Source: Icerya purchasi
Lineage: Eukaryota; Arthropoda; Insecta; Hemiptera; Monophlebidae
Direction of reading: 5' to 3'
Assembly: GCA_039619475.1 (NCBI GenBank)
Contig: CM077115.1
Location: forward strand, 485,906,400-485,970,399
Length of the DNA stretch: 64,000 nt
A program made the translations under genes and the position numbers. Below, in pieces: positions 50,401-61,641 of this stretch. The notes below the pieces were generated by a model. That model was given only the letters and a program-made list of their open reading frames with translations, was not told the origin of the DNA and ran no database searches. How positions within the stretch are numbered: the stretch's first letter is position 1; every line of letters starts with the position of its first letter.

Positions 50401-51034
50401 AATAATTTTTCAACGCTGACATCATAAAAGTACCGAATCATCGTTTACTCGTTTACGGAATCGATTCTGTAATTGCAGCAACTCCGAAATTTGGCAATCC
50501 GGTTTAGACATCGACAGTGGTAGCCAAAGTTGGAGATTTTGAAGATACCTCTGATTTTTACAATGTTACAACGCAACAAATTATAATTAAAAAAATCAAA
50601 AAAAACAAACTGGATTCCACTGCCGTAATGCGTAATAAAACGTAATAAAAGGGGAACAGTTTTGTTTATATTATTTCGTTAATATTTTCTGTTTTACCAT
50701 TTTTCGTCGCTAATTCAGTGTTTTATTATTCTATTCGTCTGATTAACTTATTTCAATATTCATTAGAACGTAATTCCTTAGTCTATCTCCCCAATTAGAA
50801 AAAATATTCCAAAAAAAAATGTCCCAATTTTATGCAACGAAAAATGTCACAATTTTATGTAACGTTTGTTATATTTTATAGGATTTTTGCGATTATGTTA
50901 TTATATTCATATGGACCAATGTAGAATTCCGTTGTTAATTTCGATCATTTTATACAAAGTATAGAAGAGAAAGAGACAAAAACGTAAACAAGAGGGGTCA
51001 AGGGGCATAGCCACTTGTGAGGCCAAAATGGCCG

Positions 51035-51037
<3 letters not shown>
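47413..51037. other. Non-coding stretch
   Basis: T23 tract at 48793-48815. The frame 49513-49818 ends in a peptide whose internal Met (49665) precedes a signal-like segment; see findings. No exon or family recognised. Confidence 0.4.

Positions 51038-51095
<58 letters not shown>
51038..51095. repeat. (TA)n microsatellite
   Basis: Uninterrupted run of about 29 TA units, the longest in the window. Confidence 0.97.
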
Positions 51096-51097
<2 letters not shown>

Positions 51098-51718
51098 ATT
51101 ATGTTAAATATATAAAGTGCGCGCTGATGTCAGAAACTGTAGAATCAATCTTGTCCTCCGGTTTTCACCAGTTAGATATCATAAGGGGTAGATTTTAATG
51201 CGTAATTTATAAGTTTTTATCAGGGGTTTGGTTAATTAAACGAGGAAACAAAGGAGTAAAATACAATGGATAAAAAAATAATAAAAAAAAAAAGTAAATT
51301 TTAAATTGTAACAAAAATAGATTAATTAAACAATTAGAATATGATGGATTTTAACAGTTAACTGGAGAAGTTCAAACCGATGTCAAATGACAAACAATCA
51401 GACAAAATAATTATCCGCATCAATAAAGAGAACAAAAATCGGGCTTTTTTCTAACAGATTTTAACCAGGAAGGTAGGGGGGAATTTATGAAAAGAAAAAA
51501 AGAAAAATAAGGCTGAAATGGTTAGGCGAAAATGATATGAAAATGATTTTTATTACAGGAGATGTTTGACAACATCAATTAAAATCGACTCTTCTGTAAT
51601 AATTTAGATTACCATCGTCTAAGTGTCACTATTGCGAGATCCGAAGGATTAAGTTATATGTATATATGTATATGGTATATGTATTACAGGTATATGTACT
51701 ATAGGTATATGTAATATA
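51096..51718. other. Non-coding stretch with short TATATG-type repeats at its end
   Basis: Near-repeats of GGTATATGTA(C/T)TA occur at about 51670-51718, directly before SINE-I copy 2. Confidence 0.55.
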
Positions 51719-51992
51719 GCACGGTAGCCTAGAAATTAAGGTGCTCGGCTACCTTAGCAGAAGTGTGTCATAGGTTAACAAGACATGTTTCGTTCCGGAA
51801 GTGGTATATACATAATTTGAAATTGAATATTGGTTATACTAGAGAATTCTGGGCAAATAAAAGCGAATCGCAAGTAGAAATGAACTGGCCTCAATATTTT
51901 CTTCAGATCTATTAGGCTTAGTACCATTATGGAAAGCTTAACTTTACAATCCATGATACCTCATCAAAAACATATGCGGGACTTACTTTATA
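51719..51992 (+). mobile_element. SINE-I copy 2
   Basis: A-box-like GGTAGCCTAGAAATTAAGG, then GTGTGTCATAGGTTAACA at the B-box position (degraded), ACTAGAGAATTCTGGG, GTAGAAATGAACTGGCCTC, CTTCAGATCTATTAGGC, AACTTTACAATCCATGATACC and GGGACTTACTTTA. Block order is the same as in copy 1. It has almost no (TTTAC)n tail. Confidence 0.75.
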
Positions 51993-53150
51993 CGTGTAAT
52001 ATAACATTATTTTTTACGGAAAGTTAACTATGTGAAGAGAAAACATTTTGAAATCGTCAAAAGTAAAAACACACACCGGCCTGTTGAAAAAAAATCTGGT
52101 TTTTCTATCCATAATACAAGTGTACTCCGTTGTACGGTAATCGGCTGTGTCGAAATGTTCTTTTGTCTGTTTGCTCATTTGTACTTTGTTTTTCTTTTTT
52201 CCTATGAGAAATGCAAACTCGATTTATGCAACTTTCTCGGGGAGCAACACCAAGCAGTGAACCCTTTCTGGTTTTCGCTTTAACGTGCTTTTATACATAT
52301 ATATATAAATAAGTGTGAACCGCGTTATTTAACATCTTTAAAAGCATAATTTAATGATGCACGTAGGTTTTCGAAAAGAACATTAAAAGAAAGGAGACAA
52401 CGGCTGGTATTATAATTTTAAGGAACATAAATCGGTCTATTAATAAGGTCGATTTAAGCGGCATTTACTCTAACACGTAAAAGTGTCGTTCATTATACTC
52501 GGCGTCAAGTTCTTCGCATGTTTCTTAAAGTATTCGTTTCCTGTAATAATTTTTCCTTCCGATCCAATTATTTCTCCGTCGCTTGAATTAAATTACCTTT
52601 TTCTTTTTTCTTTTTCTTTTTCTTATCATATTTAAGTGTCCACAGATAAAATTAAAATGTCTCTCTAACGCAAGACAACTAAAATATTAAAATATTGTTT
52701 CCCGTGAAAATAATAAGAATATTTTACGGAAATATCTCCAAATGAGAAAAGTGAACTATTAATCAAGTACAAAGACAAAAAAAAAAAAAAGAAACAAGTA
52801 CAGTATAACATCAGAAATAAAAAAAAGTTCCTACTTCAACTGAATACCCTAGATTACAAGTAAAAAATACACTTACGAATACATACCACAAGTGGGCATT
52901 TTGTAAATTACAAAGTTACACGCAATTTATTCTTCATCCGAATTGAGCGAAGTCGATTACTTTTGGTAATTACCCGCAATTGCGACTACGCAAATTATTT
53001 TAGTGTAATCGCAATTAGTGAACTGTAATTAACGCAAACTGCGAAATGGTAACCGGCGATTTGTCAAGTGAATCACACACTCTTCACCGAAATTCAATGT
53101 GATCAGTACGATTACACAAATACAAAAAACTTTAATATTTAAATATTCAT
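51993..53150. other. Non-coding stretch
   Basis: It contains a (TTTTTC)n pyrimidine run near 52590-52625. No gene recognised. Confidence 0.5.
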
Positions 53151-53381
53151 CTACTAAACCAGAGGTGTCATAGGTTATCGAGACTTGTCTCGTTTCAGAT
53201 CCGAATCGCTCCCAGGTTTACTCAGCCTGAAATAATTGAGTACAAGAGAAATCTGGGAAAGTTAAGGCGGTCGAGAGAAAGGAACTGGCCTCGGGTATCC
53301 TCATCAGATCAATTAGGCTTAAACCTTAACTTCACAATCTGCGACGCCCTGTCAACGATATGGGACTTACTTTACTTTATA
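53151..53381 (+). mobile_element. SINE-I copy 3 (A box missing)
   Basis: It begins at CTACTAAACCAGAGGTGTCAT, just after the A-box position. It keeps the B-box-like GGTTATCGAGA, CAGCCTGAAATAATTGAGTA, AAGAGAAATCTGGGAAAG, GGAACTGGCCTC, CATCAGATCAATTAGGC, CTTCACAATCTGCGACGCC and GGGACTTACTTTACTTTA. A 5' truncation fits reverse transcription from the 3' end. Confidence 0.78.
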
Positions 53382-53873
53382 ATGTGTAAAACGTAATACA
53401 ATGTACCAAAATGGAAATTACATTTGATGGATGAACGTTAAAAATATTAAAAAAACACCTACGTTTCGTAGTTACAATAATATATCGATCAAAAAGTTAG
53501 TTTAATATGTATAAATCGTTAAAAAAGTCGATAACGAAATATGAATTAATATAATAAATAAAATAATACTGTAAAGTTATGTAACAATGACATAACATTT
53601 CCATATAACATTTGAAAAAAAAAAAAAAAAACAAAAAAATACCTGTGTTAATAGCTAAGTATCCATCACACTTACATACGGAGTAGTTATCTATGTTAAT
53701 TAACATATATATTATATTAATAAGTACGTTGTACCTGATTATACACACAGATTGTATCAAATAAACTTGGCCCACTAGTTATACCCAGAATGGAGAACCA
53801 AAAAGAAATCATGTAAAGTTAGCGATATAAAAATCTATAATTTAATCTGTAGTAAATGATTATTAGTTTATAC

Positions 53874-54315
53874 CAGGCCCGTGCCCAGAATTCTAGAAAG
53901 GGGGGGGGGGGGGGGTTGAAAATTTTCTTCACATATTTATTTTATAAATAACAATACATTTTTCACTAATATTCGTACTATTAATAATTTCCATCATTTT
54001 GATTTATTTGTATATTAATAATTTACATAAATGAATTACCCCGTATATGAACATTAATAAAAATTACACATATGTTATTAATTATACTCGTAATAAAAAA
54101 TTTTGCATAAAATATTAATGAAGTACCTAAAAATATGGAGCATATTTTTTCTTTTTTCTTTTAAACGTACATAGGTAAAAACAACCTAAAAAATCATCAA
54201 TGTTCATTTTAAATTTTTGGTTTTTTTCAGATTTTTGTGTATTTATAATAACTATTTCAGTTATCATATGGGGGGGGAGTTAACCCCCAAAACCCACCCC
54301 GTGGACACGGCCTTG
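53874..54315. mobile_element. hAT MITE with perfect 8-bp target-site duplication
   Basis: The 442-bp element begins CAGGCCCGTGCCCAG and its right end, reverse-complemented, begins CAAGGCCGTGTCCAC: an imperfect terminal inverted repeat with CA...TG termini. Both flanks carry the identical octamer GTTTATAC (53866-53873 and 54316-54323), the size made by hAT transposases. A G-rich block follows each terminus inward (16 Gs at 53900-53915; GGGGGGGGAG near 54270). The interior is AT-rich and non-coding, so movement must depend on a transposase supplied in trans. Confidence 0.9.
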
Positions 54316-55710
54316 GTTTATACGGTATTATTAATTATAATATCTTTATGTTTGTTTATAAAATATGATTCAGCGTAATTGAGTAATTTTGGATTGTTAA
54401 TTAATTTTAAAGTTATTAAATCAGCTTGAATGTTGCTTGTTAATTTGTGTTTACACGTAATACATAATTCTAATCCCTCGATGGTACGCGTATATTACTG
54501 CAGAAGTGTATTAATAATACATTAATGAAAATAAGCGACCAGTGAAGTATTTAAACTCAACATGCAGACACTTGAATATTTCCTACACATCTGGTAAGTT
54601 CGTCTGTTCTGATTACCTGAAGCGTTGATGAAAAGTATTTCGGTTCCTTTGAGAAATTCGGTTACTTCGTAATTACGCAGTATAATTGTTATTAACTAAT
54701 TGTGACAGGTAAAGTGTAATCTAGGGAAAGTCAAAGAGACGCCGCGGTCATTTTCCGCCATCTTAGTTTTTTTTCGCCGAATTTCGATGTAAGACAACGG
54801 TACGAATGAATTTGTAATCGCTTAATTGGATTTAACTAATAGGATTCGAATAATCCGATGTCTGGCTCGTCTGTTTGGTTTAGAAATTAAAGTCGTCAGA
54901 GAAGCCCTTCTTAATAGTAATACGATTAGGGCGGCATCTTCCTTTGTCGTTCACCTTGTCAATATTATCGCCTTTATTAATTATAGGCTGACAGTTCGAA
55001 TGAATAAATTTGCTTAACCAACCGTCGTCCTCATCAACATTGGCCACTAGCGCCGTTTCCGGATTAATGGAAAAATAATAATGAAGACTAAATAAGTACC
55101 TGGTTCTGCTTTTTTCGGCCATTCACTGATAAAATCATCGCAGCCGTTGCAAGTCTGCCGCTTTCGTATGCGCGCCGCTTATAGAGAAATAATTTTAAAA
55201 AGTGAGTACAGGCGAGTATGGTCTATCCGTATAAAAAATTAAATTAGTAACCGACAATCGGGTTATGCGTAAATTCCGTTTCTTCCGTAATTCATCGGCG
55301 ATCATCGAGGTAGACGCAAGATTATTATCGAAGACTAAACTTGTCATAATTTTAACCGGACCTCATTCTTGCCGATAGCAAACGCGCTAATTTCCTGACC
55401 TCATCAATGGGCTGGTTTGCGCCTTTCCATTGACTTCCATCACGTTCTGAACCGATATCACCTTTAATATTAAACTTACGTCTGAACTGAAGGAAGGAAG
55501 TAGTACTGAGCGCTCCTGCAATAACATCAAGCTAATTTGTTCCGCGAGCCTTATGATGAGCATAGCACACTCTTCCGTGAACAGAATATTTCGGAGGCAT
55601 TTAATTTTCGTAGCTGAAAACAGCGAAAGTCACGGGTTTCAATAGTCCTACTTTTAAGTGTTCATTATTTTTTTTTTCTTTTTTTGTTTTTTAATTTTTA
55701 ATTTTATTTA

Positions 55711-55712
55711 TT

Positions 55713-55767
<55 letters not shown>

Positions 55768-55769
55768 TT
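55711..55769. repeat. (TTTA)n microsatellite
   Basis: About 14 TTTA units, near perfect. Confidence 0.97.
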
Positions 55770-56329
55770 GTTGCTGTTGAAAGAAAGAAAATCCACAAAT
55801 GCACATTTCTCGATTGAAAATACAAACAAAACGGATACTAAGAAATAAAATTAACCTTGTACCGTAATATGCGATACATAAACTAGAATTTACATTACAA
55901 GAAATACATAAAAGATACAAATTAAATAATAGATATAACTATAAAATGCATCAATTTTAAAATAATATAATAATCTGCATTGAAAGTGAAAAGAACAGAC
56001 CCGAGTAATACGAAGCAAAATTTATAAATTTAACGAAACGAAATTTCCACGTATTCTTAGAAAAAATTACAAAGTTTAAAAATTTACAATAATCTTTACA
56101 ATTCACTATTTACATTTATTAACCTAGTATATGTGCATATACTTTCTACTTTTTTTTTTAATGAAAAGAAAAGAAAATACTTACCAGTGTGATTATAAAT
56201 AATTTCTGGTTAATATATCCTTACAATTCTTATATAACATACGTAATATTATGAATAAAACTATCTATATGACTAAACCCAACAGTTTCATGTTAAATAT
56301 ACTCGCCTTCACCAGATGTAAAAGCCTTT

Positions 56330-56440
56330 TCCTAATAATAATACTAATAATAATAACAGAAATAATAATAACACGAATAATAATAACAATAGTAATGATA
56401 ACAGTACTAATAGTAATAATAATAATAATTAACAGAAGTA
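56330..56440. repeat. ATA/AAT-rich imperfect trinucleotide repeat
   Basis: AATAATAATA units are broken by ACT, ACA and GTA variants. Confidence 0.85.
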
Positions 56441-56669
56441 AATAACAACAATAGTAGGTAATAGTAATGGTAAGTACAATAGTTAGATTAAACCAAAAAC
56501 AAACGTGTCACATATGTACTTATTGATAAGTTTGTGTCAACGGGCTTATATATACCCTCCTTTTTCATCACCCATTTACCTTCCTTTATTATATTTTATC
56601 TTCATCTTCCATCTCCTCCTTAATCTTCTTTCCTGTCATTTTCTCTTCCACCTCAAACTTACACACGCA

Positions 56670-56701
56670 TCCATACACACACACACACACACACACGCAC
56701 G
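56670..56701. repeat. (CA)n microsatellite
   Basis: About 15 CA units followed by CGCACGCG. Confidence 0.95.
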
Positions 56702-56806
56702 CGTATATATTACACCTTTACTTACACAAACACATGCTATTTCCCTCGTGCTTATATTACTGATTTTGGCATGTTCCGCTGGACATTAATGTAGTTGACC
56801 AAATAC

Positions 56807-57100
56807 TTATGTATTTTTTTCATAATTTATTAAATGTATTTTTAATTTGCGTGATAGGGAATTGTATAAAATGGCGCTTTCATATACTGCCTGAATACTA
56901 GTGAAGTATTTCTTAAATCGTGGAACAAAAGCAACTTCAGTATTAGCTGATCTTGTTATCCCAGTTACCAACGTTATTTTAAATCGATCCTTATGTTTTA
57001 AAATGAAATTTAACATTTGAGTGATATGTAGTTCTTTGACCGACAATATATCTTCATTTGTAAGTGGATTTTTGTCGGCACTATCGCCAAATTATTTTCA
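56807..57100 (-). pseudogene. Probable LINE C-terminal fragment
   Basis: The minus-strand frame 57046-56807, extended upstream to about 57100, reads KNPLTNEDILSVKELHITQM, NFILKHKDRF, then FVPRFKKYFTSIQAVYESA and ILYNSLSRKLK. This arrangement (a hydrophobic helix with KHK, then PR-K, then YNSL before a basic end) resembles the C-terminal tail of CR1/Jockey-type RT polyproteins, usually ending in YN(S/L)LP. No RT motif remains nearby in this orientation. Clade uncertain; a chance frame is possible. Confidence 0.4.
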
Positions 57101-57242
57101 GTTTTACGTTAATTCTTTGTAATCAACTAATTGCGACGAATGTTTTTAATTCATTTTTAATTCACTAATTAAAATTTCAAAAAAAGACAAACAAAGAACG
57201 CTCGCTTTTATTGGTTGTTACAAATTTTCCGGCTAGTTCCCG

Positions 57243-57890
57243 TTTTAAAAACCGTATTAATCACGATATTTGACTATATTTACTCAGAGAAACAAGCGGA
57301 TTTTGTCAAAAGGAAGAGGGACTCGGGAACAAATATTAAGCATACGCCAGCTAATTGAAAAAACTAGAGAACATAATGTTCCGTTAGTGCTGTACTTTGT
57401 TGACTATTCAAAGGCTTTCGATAATGTAATCTGGGAAAAGCTGTGCTCATGGAAAAGGGAATTCTGAAGCATCTGGTATATCTAATAAAGCAATTATACG
57501 AGTATAATATAAATACAGTGTGTATTGAAAACGATATAATGTCAGAAAAATTTAAGACGGAGAAAGGAGTAAGACAAGGACGTGTCCTGTCGCCCTACTT
57601 TTTAACCTCTACGGTGAGTACATCATGAGACAATGAGACAAGTACTGGACGAATTGGAGGCTGGTATATCTATTCTTGGAAGGATCATTAATAATTTACG
57701 CTTTGCAGACGATCTAACGATTATAACGGTCTCTGTTGGCGATATGATAATATTACTGGACCGACTAGATAAGATAAGCACAAAATATGGACTAAAGATA
57801 AATAAGAATAAATCAAAACTGATGGTAATAGATCGAGGTAAATTAATACCGAAATCAGAAAAACAAATCCAAGATTATGAAACAGTGCAT

Positions 57891-57927
<37 letters not shown>

Positions 57928-58534
57928 GGATATCTTATTGTAGAGAAAGGCACTTCAACGGGCGAAATAAAACGAAGAATACAACTAGCCCGGAATACAA
58001 TGAGTCGGTTAAATAGAATATGGCGCGACTCTTCTATCACAATTACCGTGAAAAAGAAGATAGTAAAAAGTTTGGTGTTCTCTGTATTTATGTACGCGGC
58101 AGAGACATGGAAGGTGAAAGCAAAAGGTAAACAACGTATAGATAGCTTCGAAATGTGGGTTTGAAGACGTATGTTACGGATACCCTGGACAGCAAAGCAA
58201 ATTTTTACACACACTCGACATTAAGCGTAGATTATCCGGCGATGTTTCATTAAGTATATTGCGGTTCTTTGGCCATACTATGCGTAACGAACACTCCATG
58301 CTAAATTAATAATTGATGAGAAAGTGCAGGGAACACGTCCAAGAGCAAGATTAAACATTAAATGGACGGATATAATTAGAAATTTATTAAATTAAAAATC
58401 AATTATCGAATGTAAACGGATGGTGGATGATCGAATATAATCGCGCAAAAATAATTGAAGATGCTGTAGTGTAATGGTCACGACATTCCTTTTCGGGGGA
58501 TTACGACCAAAGAAGAAGAAGAAGAAGAAGAAAA
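57243..58534 (+). pseudogene. RTE-like LINE fragment: RT domain to (GAA)n 3' end
   Basis: In order: GRGTREQILSIRQLIEKTRE (about 57312-57370), VDYSKAFDNV (first catalytic Asp, about 57399-57428), KGVRQGRVLSPYFL (57564-57605), LRFADDLTII (FADD at 57702-57713), a thumb region with DRLDKISTKYGLKINKNKSK, and then YLG, VEKGTSTGEIKRRI and VFMYAAETWKV. RIDSFEMWV and RRMLRIPWT follow, then a degraded GHTMRNEHSMLK region. The 3' end is AGAAGAAGAAG (58509-58534), a short simple-repeat tail in place of a poly(A). Damage: frameshifts near 57450 and 57610, a (TA)n expansion at 57896-57922 that shifts the frame before the YLG motif, a stop after FEMWV, and loss of the endonuclease half. Non-functional. Confidence 0.85.
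57896..57922. repeat. (TA)n microsatellite inside the RT pseudogene
   Basis: It lies between DY and LGYLIVEKG of the LINE coding region. The family equivalent is a contiguous YKYLG. Confidence 0.95.
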
Positions 58535-59344
58535 CTCCCGATGAAAACAAAAACGTGTGCAGTTTAGTATTGAAAAAGCTGATAATTATTAGAATAATAA
58601 AGCGATCCTATAATGACGATGCGGTAAGTTATCAAACAAACAAATAGCAGTAAAAAATAAATAAAATATAATGAATGGATAAAAATAATCGCGTGCAAAT
58701 AATATTGATTACTAAATTGTGGCAACATTCTTCTTTATATTTACGTAATAATAAGATTAATTTTTAATTACTTTTATAATTTCGAGATCGCTTTCAATTT
58801 TATTATTAATCTCATCAGTCTATTATTTACAAACGAAAGAACACAACTCGTTAAAATAACCAACACGGTTTATTGTAAAGAATAAAAGAGCTAAAACGAG
58901 AGCCATGAAAAGCACTTATTCCTACTGAACAGCAAATCGGATAACGACAAAGGAAACCGATTCTACAAATAACGGCAGATAATGCGTAAATCGATGTTAA
59001 CAAAAACTATACGCATTGCGAATTCGGATGACAACACAGTGAAACACGATTGCGAACGAATCACTAGTTATCTGTGCCGCATTCATATTAATAAAAACTA
59101 AACAGTTCCCCCCGGATATATTATAAAAAAAAACAAAAAAAAAACGGATCCTACCCAAAAACCAGTCAAAGGAAAAGAAACCACGTAAATAAAATTCGGT
59201 GTTGTCCCGTGGAAAGAAAACAAGTTCAGTCAAGCATGATGTTTCATGCGCTGAGGATTCCGTATGTAAGACTTTGATTACGTTTACAAACTAGTAATAA
59301 TAAATTCAAAACAAAGAAATCTGATTTTTTGCGCTATAAAGAAA
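58535..59344. other. Non-coding stretch
   Basis: AT-rich, no family recognised. Confidence 0.5.
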
Positions 59345-60115
59345 GAGAGATATGTAACTATTCGCGCTTTTTTCGACTATTCGCCAACATCGAACGTTTC
59401 GTTAAAGAAATGAAATACCGTTTCGTTCCCGACAAATAACCATCTCTCATTCGATATATCACATGCTCGGGGGAAAAAAATATATTTTTCAAAAATATTT
59501 CGAGCTTTCGGCGCCCCGAAAGGCTAATTTTAGAGTTGGAAACGCAGATGTTCCAAACCAGAGAAATATACGGAGATGCGCGCAAATTTTCAACCTTGTC
59601 CAAAATTTTTAGTTATAATATTCGCGTCGCAAAGGGAGGACTACATATTAGTTCACGCACTTTTTTGAACTTTTTGTAAACTTCAAAAGTTTCGTTAAGA
59701 AAATAAAGTACGGTTTTGTTTCCGACTAATAGCGCCCTTTCCAACGATAATTCACACGCCTGGGAAAAAAAATGTTTTTTTCAAAAATTTCGAGCTTGCG
59801 GCGCTTCTAGGGTTTAGTATTAAAGTTGGAAACCCGAATGTTCCAAACTGGAGAAATATGCGGAGAAGCTCGACTATAGCTATAAAGCGGTCCTCACTGT
59901 GCATATAGCTGAGATACGTTTGAGTTTCCTCAACTTTGCTTACGTGAACAACTTCTCTTTTGCTGTTTTTGAGCCCAAATGAGTGTGGGGGGGGGTCTGT
60001 ATAATTTTTTAATCGTAATTTTTTGATTTTATGAAAAAGCTTCAGCGTTTTGTTTTCTATTTTGAATTTGCCGTACATTATATATATGTACGGAATCCTG
60101 AAAGAACAAAAGCTA
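59345..60115 (+). repeat. Composite repeat, copy 2
   Basis: GAACGTTTCGTTAAAGAAATG, GTTCCCGACAAATAACC, the CTCGGGGGAAAAAAATAT block and TTTCGAGCTTTCGGCGCC (about 59496-59513) recur one monomer later at about 59786-59803. The period is about 290 bp, longer and probably closer to the original than in copy 1. GAGAAATATACGGAGATG and GTTCCAAAC also repeat. The shared unique tail follows (ACGTGAAC, then CGTAATTTTTTGATTTTA at about 60014-60030). It ends with the palindrome CCGTACAT...ATGTACGG (about 60070-60092) and CCTGA. Confidence 0.72.
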
Positions 60116-61159
60116 CACGCACATAAAAATTGTCGAATGCAAACGGCTATTTAAATTTCTAAATGGAAATTACGATAAATAATCAGATAAAGATAAAAAT
60201 AAAAAAAGAATTAAAATAAAATAAAACGAGACGAGCAGACTGTAATTATAACCTAAACACTTGTGTTTTTTGTAATACGTACGATTTTAAGATCTTATTG
60301 AGAGCGCAATATTTCTGTTTGGTCTGTGTGTATGTTTTTCAGAAATAGTTATTCGTAAATTTAATAATGTATAACTTTTTTGTTAATTCTATTAAATCAT
60401 GTTCTGGTTCTATGTAGCACATTATAATTAGAAATCACGACAACAGGAATGTGAAACAAATGTACAAAATCTTTACGCCTACATGTTTTAGAGTAACATA
60501 CTTCTCATAGCTGCGCATGGTCACCAATAAAGTTAAAGTGTCATATAAATTCTAAAATATAAAAAACAGTAATCAAGTTCAATAATCCACTTTTTAAAAT
60601 TATCCAACTTCTATTTTCATTTATTATTTTTCGCATTTCAATTTATCGATGTTTTCGTTTCCGCGCTGTTTCGAATATTTTTTTATCGTTGGCCACGGTT
60701 CCGAAACATGTCAGTTTAAAAATTTTGCAAATTTGTGAATATTTTCGTAATTTTATAGCATTTTATTGTAATTTTTCGCTTACGGTTAATATTAACTTAT
60801 TGTATAAAGTCCTCTCTCGCTGCTACGTCACCTGTTCACTGAACCTTTCCAAGTAACGTTTTCCAAATCCATCGTGTTCTGCATGTTAGTTTGTCCATTT
60901 GTGCATTCGATCTTGAATTCCTTTCCGTATTCTCTACTTTTGATTATTTTCCGATAATTTAAAAATTTTTAAAATTGCGATCAAAAATTTTTTTTCAATA
61001 TCCAGGTATCGTAAGATAATTTTATGTTATTTTCAGAAACTATTTTGCGCTATTTTATATACAGAAGGACTTGGTCTCGGGTTGTTGCTTTTTATTTTTT
61101 CTTCAAAAAAAAAAACAAAAAAAACAAAAAAAAACCTTAAATCTATGCTAACGGATGAA
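60116..61159. other. Non-coding stretch
   Basis: AT-rich, with A-rich runs near 61106-61134. Nothing recognised. Confidence 0.5.
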
Positions 61160-61641
61160 TTTTCATACTTTTTGATCGGGTACTTCCACCTTTTCTAACA
61201 ATCGCTCCTTCTACCTACCTAGTCTTCTTTTCAGTCCATCGTTCCTTCTGTTCCCCTTTCCACGACCCTGCATTGTTGTGTAATTGTCTACATTCTTAAG
61301 CCATACCCTATTATCTTCTTCTCATTTTCGCTTTTTATTAGTTTCCTTTCCACGCTGTCCTCTTCACTCGTATGATGCAGTTGTCTAAAACGGTTATCAT
61401 CATGTGTTTATTTACTGTTCACAACTCTTTCGGTGGAGCGTTCGACTCTGTATTTCCATTAAGCTTTCCTTATCGTGTCCATTATGTCCTGACCGTTCCT
61501 CACACATTATTACCGCTATGTGTTCCTTCCTATTAACGGTACCTGATGGTCGGCTCATTTTATATATCCTTTTCTCTTTATTTGTAATTTTGTTTCTAGG
61601 CAAAAAATTGGTGATGACGAGTCAAAAAAAAAAAAAAAAAA
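61160..61641 (+). pseudogene. I/Jockey-like LINE 3' end (diverged)
   Basis: In a frame near 61377-61420, CDAVV, then NGYHHVFIYCSQLF keeps the HVFxxC pattern of the C-terminal Cys/His motif seen at 10.4, 23.6 and 42.0 kb. About 85 residues of family-like C-terminus follow, and then an A tract (about 61624-61641). Upstream sequence (from about 61160) is pyrimidine-rich like the other copies but too decayed to read. A weaker member of the same group. Confidence 0.48.

Larger units (their letters stand above)
54324..56806. other. Non-coding stretch
   Basis: It contains the (TTTA)n, ATA-rich and (CA)n repeats. The pyrimidine-rich segment 56540-56660 is low complexity. No gene recognised. Confidence 0.45.
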
